From positions 37,353 to 101,352 of the forward strand of contig JAMHXF010000116.1 of the NCBI GenBank assembly GCA_035910535.1: a stretch of DNA of 64,000 nucleotides. Direction: 5' to 3'. The DNA comes from Archangium_A sp035910535. GTDB taxonomy: Bacteria; Myxococcota; Myxococcia; Myxococcales; Myxococcaceae. This document shows positions 18,785 through 26,539 of this stretch, in pieces. Under the pieces are notes generated by a model. The model did no database searches, had not been told where the DNA came from, and worked only from the letters and a program-made list of their open reading frames with translations. A program made the translations under genes and the position numbers. Position 1 is the first letter of the stretch; each line of letters begins with the position of its first letter.

Positions 18785-19984
18785 TCAAATGCCCCCCTCA
18801 TGGGCGATTGTGCCTTCATACTGAAGAGACGAAAGTGACGAATCGACCAAGATCTGGCCACTCAGGGGATCGGTCCAACCATTGAGTCCTGGAAGCCAAT
18901 CAACATTAACGACAATGTCGCGGTCCTCCCACGCCGCCTTGTCGTATGCCCCACCGCCTGACAGCCCACATTGACACTCTTTGGACGGATTATTGAGCCT
19001 ATCGATCGCCTGCTGCAGCGCCGCGACCTTCTCCGGGAACATCAACTTCGTCCACCCGCCCATTTTGAGTGCCAATCCATCAAAATCAACGTAGCGCAGT
19101 GGATTGTTGGCGGCATAAGCATAAACAGGAACACTCACGCCATTTCGAGCCATACGTCGCAGGCAGCGCGGCGATTGAAGGAACGACTCTGTGGTCGTGT
19201 ATCCACCAGTGGCAGGGTCGTAGAAGCGATTCCAGTTCTCGTGCAGGTCCGTTTCTTCGTCGTAGTACTGCCCCGGGAAGCGGAGCGGCGGGACGTACCT
19301 AGCGCCGCTGTTGCGCCTGTCGTACTCAAACCCCTGAAGCACGGCAGCGCCTGGCCCCGATGACGTGTGCGGATTGAACACGGCCGTGAAGTCGGTGCCG
19401 ACGTGCCAGTCAGACACGATGCTTGGGTAGGCGCCGTACGCAGTGGAAAGCATCCCCGACGAATCGTGCACTTCAACACTGCCTGGCATCGACGGCGGCC
19501 AACACCAACTGCACGAACTGACCGGCGCATCGACGAACGCCACACGCAGCCGGAAGTCGCTGTCGAGGCCACCGACAGGCAACTTGCCGAGGTTCTCGAC
19601 GTCCCAATTCTGAGCGATGACGGCCGCCGGCAGACTGACGCGGTTGCGGAACCCGAATGCGTCGTACTCGCCGACGCCAGTAATCTCGTGGAGGTGGCTG
19701 ACGGCGAGCACCGGCCGAGACTGGTAGTCAGACACGAGCTGCGTCAAGGCGCAGTGGCCCCACACCCCACGACGTGGGCACACGTCGTTGTCGAAGCCTT
19801 CGAGGTCGGGCAGCGGACTGTAGGCGCCCTCTCGCGCGTCGACTGCAGACCGAATCGCCGCGACAGGCACGCCACCAAGGTAAATGTATTCGTCCCAGAC
19901 AAGACTGTCGCGACTCCCAAACGCCGCAAAGCTCTTCTCGGCGATGAGGTGCTTCTGCAGGTCATAGAAATAGTTTTCGTAGCT
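18785..19984 (-). pseudogene. RHS repeat protein, 5'-truncated C-terminal fragment
   Basis: An open frame of about 400 codons runs from the IS end at 19984 to the stop at 18785. It opens SYENYFYDLQKHLIAEKS, then DEYIYLGGVPVAAIRS, a typical RHS repeat ending. The RHS-associated core follows: LRFPGQYYDEETDLHENWN, then RFYDPATGGYTTTESFLQ and YAYAANNPLRYVDFDGLA. After the core comes a variable C-terminal domain of about 95 residues ending GTIAHEGGI, the usual place for a toxin. The upstream part of the gene and any signal are missing because IS copy 2 sits exactly at the break. Without its N-terminus it is unlikely to be exported. The best in-frame start left is GTG 19870. Confidence 0.8.
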
Positions 19985-20417
19985 TGAGCTTGCCCCGATT
20001 CGGTGGACACCTCATTTATACAGCTCGACCCATCCGAGATGACGATTCATATTGTACAGGACTGTCGTATCCGAGCGCCGAGTGCCGACGCTGCGTGTTA
20101 TAGAAGTCAAGGTAGTCGGCCACTGCTTCACGCACTTCGGTGCGCGAAGTGCCTCCGTGCAGCACGGCGCCAAGCTCGCTCTTCAACGTCGAGAAGAAGC
20201 TCTCTGCCACCGCATTGTCCCAGCAATCTCCCTTCCGACTCATGCTACAGACGACGTCGCGAGCCTTGAGTCGTTTGCGGTATTCGATGCTCGCGTACTG
20301 CACGCCACGGTCGGTGTGATGAGCCAGCGCCTGCTCGACGTGACGGAAGGAGAAGGCCATCTCGAGGGCCTGCGACGCGACGGTGGTTTCAAGCGAGTCG
20401 CTCAGCGCCACCCGACA
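19985..20417 (-). mobile_element. IS3-family element, copy 2, 3'-end remnant
   Basis: Starts with the same terminal repeat as copy 1 (TGAGCTTGCCCCGATTCGG, continuing TGGACACC) and retains the OrfB C-terminus from about MALSDSLETTV onward. This includes HTDRGVQYAS and DCWDNAVAESFFSTLKSE. Similarity to copies 1 and 3 stops near 20417, so the N-terminal part of OrfB, OrfA and the right end are deleted. It interrupts the RHS gene on one side and abuts a membrane-protein gene on the other. Copies 1 and 2 differ at scattered bases, so this is not a very recent duplication. Confidence 0.85.
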
Positions 20418-20429
20418 ATTCCCATAGGC

Positions 20430-20975
20430 CTATGACCCACCCCCGCCCGAACCCAAAGTAGCCCACAACCTCAAAACCCCAATCACCAAAACAACAACAG
20501 AAAACACAGCACACTCAACAAGCCAACCAACACAATCAACAAAGCAACAAAACAAGACGACGGCAAAAACAGAAACAGAAGACCAAAGAAACAACGGCCA
20601 CGCAGCCATCGGGCGTCGACGCGCCTCATCCACCCACCCACCACAAACACTCAAGACCGAAAGAATCAATACAATCACAACCCAAAACGGATGCGGAGCC
20701 CCACTCCGCCCGCCCACCATCACAAGACTCCAATATGCAGCAACACTGACAATTCCAGCAGAACAGACTACCACAATCGAATGCACGCCACGCCACCATG
20801 TCGAAGCCAACATCAATGCCGACATAAGCAGCGCTACAGAAAGAAGCCATCGCGTGCCCGCGCCCCGAAGAAGACCATCGCACCAAAACCAAGCAACGGA
20901 GCCCCAACAAACTCCAACACAAGACCTGGCGACAAATCCCAAAAGATTCGAGAACTCACAACCGCGTGCAATCAC
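20430..20975 (-). CDS. Hypothetical polytopic membrane protein
   Basis: 181 residues from ATG 20975. About five hydrophobic segments are visible (around 38-58, 65-85, 95-112, 125-145 and 148-168), with many Cys and Trp and no recognised motif. Base composition is clearly lower in GC than the core genes, and the plus strand is A/C-rich over the whole gene, which marks foreign or poorly adapted DNA. It follows the IS copy 2 breakpoint by 13 bases. It could be an orphan immunity protein or a remnant of the decayed RHS locus; neither is shown. Confidence 0.5.
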   Translation of the reverse strand: MIARGCEFSNLLGFVARSCVGVCWGSVAWFWCDGLLRGAGTRWLLSVALLMSALMLASTWWRGVHSIVVVCSAGIVSVAAYWSLVMVGGRSGAPHPFWVVIVLILSVLSVCGGWVDEARRRPMAAWPLFLWSSVSVFAVVLFCCFVDCVGWLVECAVFSVVVLVIGVLRLWATLGSGGGGS

Positions 20976-21089
20976 GGCCCCCTCGCGCGAACAATGTTCC
21001 GGTGCGTTTTGGCCTCGAAGCAGTCGTGCTGAATCATATAGGCGCGAGGATCATGCGTGACCTGTCTGAGTTCTTCGGACCAGCGATTC

Positions 21090-21800
21090 TTAGAGGGATG
21101 CCCCTCCGGCTGATTGAACAGCCGACTGCTCTTCGTGCTGCTTGAACTCATCGGGCGTCTTGTAGCCGAGGCTCAAGTGCGGTCGCACCTGGTTGTAGTG
21201 CTGCCGCCAGAGCTCGATGACGGCGACGACCTCCGGCCTGGAGCGCAACCACTCGAGACTGAGGCACTCGTCGCGGAACTTCCCGTTGAAGCTCTCCTCG
21301 GTGCCGTTCTCCCAGGGCTTGCCGGGCGCGATGTGTGCGGTGCGGATGCCGAGCTCCACCGCCCACCTGATGATGGCCGTGGCGATGAATTCGGGCCCGT
21401 TGTCGCTGCGCAGGTGCCGTGGCGCGCCGTGGATGCTGACCAACTTGGAGAGCACCTCAACGACGCGCCCAGAGCGAATGCTGCCTGCGACGTCGATGGC
21501 GAGACACTCGCGCGTCCACTCGTCGACGACGGCGAGGCACTTGAGGTGCTGTCCGTTGGCGCAGGCATCGAAGACGAAGTCGAGCGCCCAGACGTGATTG
21601 CGTGCGGACGTAGGCGTCGGTCGTGGCCGCCGCGCCGCCACACTCTCTCCCCAGGAAGATGCGAATCCGTCGGTAGCCGTAGCGTGGGTACTGCGCAGCC
21701 AGCGACGTCATGCGGCTCAGCACCGGCGCATCGGCCAGCGCCTTCTGCGACTCGCAATGCAGCGCCGAGCGCGCGACAAAGGAAGTCAGCGCCTCGCTAC
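21090..21800 (-). pseudogene. Second type of IS3-family OrfB transposase, truncated and frameshifted
   Basis: Two frames together make one OrfB. The first (about 21800-21645) has SFVARSALHCESQKALADA and PVLSRMTSLAAQYPRYGYRR then IRIFLGRE, the HTH_21 region. The second (21641-21090) has ARNHVWALDFVFD, TRECLAIDVAGS, LRSDNGPEFIATAI (second Asp), GTEESFNGKFRDECLS (Glu) and QVRPHLSLGYKTPDEF. The segment that should join them (about 25-30 residues) is deleted together with a frame change. The 5' end is lost where the adjacent lipoprotein gene ends, and no OrfA remains. It is a different IS3 subgroup from copies 1-3. Confidence 0.8.
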
Positions 21801-22363
21801 TCAGCGACCTGAGTGACAGCACACAAAGAATACGAGTCGACGGTCACGTTCGCGTGAAACGACGTCGAACCGGTGTCGGCCTCACTGATGAGCAACGTGG
21901 CAACACCGTGCTTCGTCGGCCACGACGAACAACTTCGGCGGCGTTCGAACGAACAGTCTCCATCAAACAACTCGTCCGGTTGACCCCATTGGGCGCTCAA
22001 TGTGGCCAAGGCCTCCCGAAACGCCGAACAGACATGCTCACGCGAGCCATACGCCACGCGAACCGACACCGCACGAATGTCGCCCTTGAAAGCGTTGATG
22101 CCGACGCCAATTCGTCTGCCGCGAACATTGCACGCATGAAACGTTGAGAAATCCTGAGTACATTCCCAAAACGACTCGGGGTTTTCAGTCGAACGAACTC
22201 GCGCGCCAATACGTACCGCATAGAGACGCTCCCATCCGCCGGCAGACAACCACTCAAGCGCACCTGGATTCTCTTCAATCAAGGCCACGTCACTGCGGAC
22301 ATGAGAACACGACAAGGAAACCACAACAAACGAAGCAACAATCAATCCACTGGACGCACTCAT
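21797..22363 (-). CDS. Hypothetical lipoprotein
   Basis: 188 residues from ATG 22363. MSASSGLIVASFVVVSLSC is a lipoprotein signal with the lipobox Cys at residue 19. The mature part has Cys pairs (WECTQDFSTFHAC; REHVCSAFREAL; DGDCSFERRRSC) and the pattern LSAQWGQPDELFDG, which recalls small periplasmic lipoproteins that assess folding, but I cannot name a family. It sits between an IS remnant and IS copy 3 in the accessory island. No partner genes are visible. Confidence 0.55.
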   Translation of the reverse strand: MSASSGLIVASFVVVSLSCSHVRSDVALIEENPGALEWLSAGGWERLYAVRIGARVRSTENPESFWECTQDFSTFHACNVRGRRIGVGINAFKGDIRAVSVRVAYGSREHVCSAFREALATLSAQWGQPDELFDGDCSFERRRSCSSWPTKHGVATLLISEADTGSTSFHANVTVDSYSLCAVTQVAE

Positions 22364-22382
22364 TTAAAAATCGCCCCCCCCC

Positions 22383-23049
22383 TGCGCTTGCCTCGAATCG
22401 GCGGACACCCTGCTCATGCAGCTCGGCCCATCCCAGCTGACGATTCATATTGTACAGGACTGTCGTATCCGAGCGCCGAGTGCCGACGCTGCGCGTTGTA
22501 GAAGTCGAGGTAGTCGGCCACCGCTTCACGCACTTCGGTGCGCGAAGTGCCTCCGTGCAGCACGGCGCCAAGCTCGCGCTTCAACGTCGAGAAGAAGCTC
22601 TCTGCCACCGCGTTGTCCCAGCAATCTCCCTTCCGGCTCATGCTGCAGACGACGTCGCGAGCCCCGAGTCGCTCGCAGTAGCCGATGCTCGCGTACTGCA
22701 CGCCACGGTCGGTGTGATGAACCAGCGCCGCCTCGACGTGACGGGTGGAGAAGGCCATCTTGAGGGCCTGCGACGCGACGGTGGTTTCAAGCGAGTCGCT
22801 CAGCGCCCACCCGACGATGCGCCTCGAGAAGAGACCCATCAGCGTCGCCAGGTACAGGAAGCCCTCGCGCGTTCGCAGGTAGGTGATGTCGCCGACCCAT
22901 TTCTCATTCGGTGCGCTCGCCGTGAAGTCGCGAGCAATGACATTCGGCGGCGTCGACAGTGCATGGTTGCTCTGTGTCGTAGTCACAAACTTCCGCTTCT
23001 TCCGCGCGACGATGCTTTCTTCCTTCATCACCAAGTCGGGTCAAGCACA
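22383..23049 (-). mobile_element. IS3-family element, copy 3, internally deleted
   Basis: Same element as copy 1. The left end starts at 22383 (TGCGCTTGCCTCGAATCGG) just after a run of C residues, and the right end repeat (read as CCAAGTCGGGTCAAGC) is kept at 23031-23049. About 560 bases are missing between them: OrfA and the first ~85 residues of OrfB. The remaining OrfB frame (22414-23034, about 206 codons) keeps the DDE core, with YLRTREGFLYLATLMGLFSR, HTDRGVQYAS and DCWDNAVAESFFSTLKRE. Both ends are present, so a helper copy could in principle still mobilise it. Confidence 0.85.
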
Positions 23050-23050
23050 G

Positions 23051-23428
23051 TCATTCACCCAGGGCACGACCGCGTTCACCTTCCTTCTTTCGAATAAGAA
23101 GGAGCGCGATCTCAACAAGCGCGGAGAGGAAGACGAGAACCCCTCCGAGAAACGCAGGCCCCAGCGCGTAGACCACTGCGACTGCAAAGATCGAGACTTC
23201 CGGAACGGGCGTATCAATCCCCAGTGGGCGATAAACCGCGGCTCCAAGCGACAGAATGGAGCACACGATTGACACTGAGATCGTTGCCATTCGCATTGGG
23301 CCAACCAAGCCAGTTGATCGGCGCGCCGTCACGACTACAAGCAAGACTCCAAACAAGAAGGGAGGGGCGAGAAAGTCGCTACCAACTGCCAGCAGATCAA
23401 CGACGATATCAAGCAAATCGCGGCTCAT
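23051..23428 (-). CDS. Hypothetical membrane protein
   Basis: 125 residues from ATG 23428 (MSRDLLDIVVDLLAVG). Four hydrophobic stretches are visible (about 16-34, 45-62, 73-92 and 95-112), and the C-terminus is Lys/Arg/Glu-rich (LIRKKEGERGRALGE). The stop lies immediately next to the right end of IS copy 3, so the original C-terminus may have been replaced. No family recognised. A longer in-frame start at 23530 would run into the neighbouring IS remnant and is rejected. Confidence 0.5.
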   Translation of the reverse strand: MSRDLLDIVVDLLAVGSDFLAPPFLFGVLLVVVTARRSTGLVGPMRMATISVSIVCSILSLGAAVYRPLGIDTPVPEVSIFAVAVVYALGPAFLGGVLVFLSALVEIALLLIRKKEGERGRALGE

Positions 23429-23519
23429 CGGGACACCCGTCCAGGAATGAAGCCACAGTCTACGCAGTCTTTCGTAGTTGGGGTGTCGGGTTGGCTCATG
23501 TGACCCCCAGCGGTTGTGT

Positions 23520-23806
23520 GAGCTGAGCAAGCCGCAGGCCGCGCGCCGCCGGTGACGTGCCCCCGGTCTCTACGGTAGGCCACTCGTAGTGAGAGTCCGT
23601 GGTTGGTGAAGCGTGCTGAGTACTCGTTCGGAGTGAGGCCGCCAAGGGAGCCATGAGGCCGGACGTGGTTGTAGTCGTCGCGCCAGGCAGCAATCGTCGT
23701 GCGCGCATCGGAGAGGTCTGAAAACCTGGTCGAGACGCTCGTCGTGGAAACGAGCGTTGAAGTCAGTCTCGTAGGCCCAGTTCTTACGCACACCCATTTC
23801 GTCCAC
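23520..23806 (-). pseudogene. IS3-type transposase C-terminal remnant
   Basis: Two overlapping frames carry the end of an IS3 OrfB: FNARFHDERLDQVF in one, and ARTTIAAWRDDYNHVRPHG, SLGGLTPNEYSARF in the next. These match the conserved tail (Glu-containing F-N-x-R-x-R-D/E-E-x-L followed by YN-x-VRPH-SLG-x-TP). The frame change lies near 23705. There is no catalytic core, no OrfA and no end repeat, so it is a fossil and marks the right edge of the accessory island. Confidence 0.7.
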
Positions 23807-23873
23807 GCCGCGAACGCGACGAAGCCCGCCGCGAAACCGAGTCCGCAGCGGGCTTCGATGAATGGCGAGACGT

Positions 23874-25325
23874 TCAGCGAATCGACGCTTCGTAGATTTC
23901 CTTCACCAGTTTCGGGTCGACGAACGGGTTGCGATCATTACGTCCCGCGAACAACGCATCGGTCTGCGGGCGCCACAGGAAGTCAGGGCTCGCGCTGTTG
24001 GTGTCCCAACCACCGTTCACAAACTTGCCGTTCTTCTCTTCCAGCCAATACCGGTACCGCTCCGTGCCACCGCCGCCGCCAAGCGACACATTGCGCTCAA
24101 CCCAGACAATCTTCCCGTCACCGGCAGGGCCATGGTGACCAAGCTTCAACAGCTCATCACTGGCCCACGACGGCTTCTGGCCATCTCGGTACATCGTGTC
24201 ATCGGCCTTGTAGAAATTGTAATTCCACACATGGTCGCCCGAGTCTTTGTCCATCACCGCCGGGCGGCCCGACTTGAGCCATTCGGTGATCGTCTCGTGC
24301 ATCAACACCGGAGAATCACGCTTGTCTTCGCGCGAGACGAAGTTGAGCTCCGACTTCTTGAACGTGCGCTCGGTGCCGTCCAACAGCCGCACCTTCACTT
24401 CTTCCGGCAGGTTCGCCGAGTTGATCGCCAGGTCTTGCTGGCGGCGCACCGAGCCTCCGTCGAACTTCACGTCGCTCAGAATCGTGCCCAGCAATTGCTG
24501 CCCATTCTTCAGCCCGATGGTGTCGGCGTACGCGTCGTAGCGATCGCCCACGAAGTCAGTGCCACCGCCCTGGCTGTCGGCGAGCACCGTGAGCAGCCCC
24601 TTGATGTCTTGAGTGGTGAACGTGACGCCATTCACGGTGACGTCTTTCTTCGGCTCCTCGAACAAAATGCCGGCGCGCGCGACCTTGTCGCAGCTGCCCC
24701 ACCAGCTCACCGACAAGGTGCCGTCAGTCTTTCCGTCTTTCCCGAACTGCCCCTTGCTGTCGATGAAGTCCCACTTCACGTCGGCGTCGATCTTCCCATT
24801 GGCGTTGAAGTCGACGCCCGTCGTGCGCTCGGCGTCGGCCTCGTTCAACGTGGAGTTCGGCACGTAGTGCCCACCCGACTTGTTGATGAGCCAGTTCAGC
24901 GACGGCTGCAGCTCGAAGTTGCGCGCGCCCTCCGTCAGCCCACGCGCCTTGAGCAGCGCGTCGAACTTCGCGAGCGGCCCTTCTTTCGCCCACAGGTTGC
25001 TCGAGGCCGAACCCACGTCGCTCCCGTTGCCGGCCATGGGCCAGTACGTCGTCGTCCACGGCTTGCGCGTGGCCTCGTACGTCACCTTCTCCGGGCCCGT
25101 CGGCACCACCACCTCGCTGCCCAGCAGCCGCGTGAACTCCCGCTTCGCCGCCACCGTGAACTTCGAGCCGTGCGTCGAGAGAATGTTCGCCAACTCCGCG
25201 CGCTCGCCGGCGTCGACCGTGCCGTCGAGCTTCGCGGCCTTCACCAGCTCACGAACCTCGTCACGCGAGACGCTCTTGTTCACGAGGGCCTTGCTCAGCG
25301 CGCTGCGAATCGAGTCGATGGACAT
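23874..25325 (-). CDS. Transglutaminase-like protein (elicitor-transglutaminase type, tentative)
   Basis: 483 residues from ATG 25325. Residues 1-70 are a helical Lys/Asp-rich segment with an acidic turn (LDGTVDAGERAEL). The main part has YWPMAGNGSDVG, a calcium-loop-like DFNANGKIDADVKWDF (172-187), SVSWWGSCDKVARAGILF with the candidate nucleophile Cys212, and KDSGDHVWNYNF with candidate Asp/His (His365). Cys, then a later Asp-His pair, is the order of papain-like transglutaminases. The WW-x-x-C and VWN blocks are what I remember of the oomycete/Vibrio elicitor-transglutaminase family. There is no signal peptide, so export, if any, uses another route. The gene stands alone. Confidence 0.55.
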   Translation of the reverse strand: MSIDSIRSALSKALVNKSVSRDEVRELVKAAKLDGTVDAGERAELANILSTHGSKFTVAAKREFTRLLGSEVVVPTGPEKVTYEATRKPWTTTYWPMAGNGSDVGSASSNLWAKEGPLAKFDALLKARGLTEGARNFELQPSLNWLINKSGGHYVPNSTLNEADAERTTGVDFNANGKIDADVKWDFIDSKGQFGKDGKTDGTLSVSWWGSCDKVARAGILFEEPKKDVTVNGVTFTTQDIKGLLTVLADSQGGGTDFVGDRYDAYADTIGLKNGQQLLGTILSDVKFDGGSVRRQQDLAINSANLPEEVKVRLLDGTERTFKKSELNFVSREDKRDSPVLMHETITEWLKSGRPAVMDKDSGDHVWNYNFYKADDTMYRDGQKPSWASDELLKLGHHGPAGDGKIVWVERNVSLGGGGGTERYRYWLEEKNGKFVNGGWDTNSASPDFLWRPQTDALFAGRNDRNPFVDPKLVKEIYEASIR

Positions 25326-25453
25326 GGTCTGTTTCCCCGAAAATCAGTTGATGGTGAGAATTCGCCTACATTGTCGGATAGGGCGAACCGAAGTTTCGCA
25401 TTCATGAACTGAGCCGTCTAACCCCACGGCATTTCTCATAGAATTCGCGCCCG

Positions 25454-26539
25454 ATGCCGCCCCCGCCGCGACCGAACAAGAAAGTGAAGGCGCCGACGGT
25501 CGCCAGCGCCGAGCAGGTGCGGGCGCGACAACGAGGTGCGTTGCTGGGCCTCGCGGTGGGCGAGGCGATGGGCCTGCGCAACGAGCAGCGCAACATTCCC
25601 GGCGCCAACTTTCCGCAGCTCAACGAGGGCCCTGTCATCGAGCCCATCGGCGGTGGGCAATTCGAGCTGCGCCGCGGTCAGGTGAGCTGGGCCGCTGAAA
25701 TGGCGCAGGTGCTCTCGCAGTCGTTGCGCAACCAGCGCCGCTACGACGTGTTCGACGTGGCGAAGCTCTACGCGCGGTGGCTGCCGACGGCGTTCGACGC
25801 GCCAGCCGTGGTGAAGACCGTCGCGGAGTGGATTTCGGAAGGTCGCTCGCCCGAGAACACCGGCCGTCGCGCGTGGCTCGAGGGGTTTCAGCGCATTCGT
25901 GACAACGCGGCGCTGGCCCGCTGCGCGCCGCTGGGCGTCTTCTTTCACGCGCGCCGAGAAGATCGCATCAACGCGTGCATCGAAGACGCAGGCATCACGC
26001 ACTTCGACCCGGTCTGTCAGCTGGCGTGCACCACCTTCAACGGCGTCATCGCGGCGGCCATCGGCGCGCCGGGTGAGCGGCTCGAGCCCGACACGTTGCT
26101 CAAGGTGGCCGAGGCCGAGCTGTCACTGGCGGCCTCGACGTTGGGTCGCAAAGAGCCCGACTGGGTGGCGCGCACCAAAGACGCGGCCGATTGGCTGCGG
26201 GAAGATCTCCGCTTCGCGCAAGACGACGACCCCGAGTTGTACGGGCCCGAATTGCACCTCTTTCGCCCATGGCCGAGCGACACGCGCGCCACGTACCGCC
26301 TCGCGTTCTGGGAGCTGTTTCACGCGCCGTCGCTCGAAGCGGCGCTCATCGACGTCGCCAATCGCGGCGGGAACTCAGCGGCGAACGCGGCCGTCACGGG
26401 CGCATTGTTCGGCGCCATCTTCGGAGCGCACGCCGTACCCGAAGCGTGGGAAGAGCGCGTGCTGACGGCGCCCGGCAACGGTGGCTACCACCCGCGAAAC
26501 CTCGTCACGCTCGCGGGCCTCGGCCCCGACGATCACTGA
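25454..26539 (+). CDS. ADP-ribosylglycohydrolase-fold protein, metal site degenerate
   Basis: 361 residues from ATG 25454. The family opening is present (ARQRGALLGLAVGEAMGL) and so is the long helical body and the C-terminal block NRGGNSAANAAVTGALFGAI then FGAHAVPEAWEER. In active DraG/ARH enzymes the first metal motif is T-D-D and the C-terminal one is G-G-D-T-D-T. Here they read SWAAEM and GGNSAA, so most metal-liganding Asp/Thr residues are gone. I infer a binding protein or an enzyme with changed chemistry rather than a standard ADP-ribose hydrolase. It is divergent from the transglutaminase-like gene and overlaps the end of the next, convergent gene by 7 bases. Confidence 0.75.
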   Translation: MPPPPRPNKKVKAPTVASAEQVRARQRGALLGLAVGEAMGLRNEQRNIPGANFPQLNEGPVIEPIGGGQFELRRGQVSWAAEMAQVLSQSLRNQRRYDVFDVAKLYARWLPTAFDAPAVVKTVAEWISEGRSPENTGRRAWLEGFQRIRDNAALARCAPLGVFFHARREDRINACIEDAGITHFDPVCQLACTTFNGVIAAAIGAPGERLEPDTLLKVAEAELSLAASTLGRKEPDWVARTKDAADWLREDLRFAQDDDPELYGPELHLFRPWPSDTRATYRLAFWELFHAPSLEAALIDVANRGGNSAANAAVTGALFGAIFGAHAVPEAWEERVLTAPGNGGYHPRNLVTLAGLGPDDH

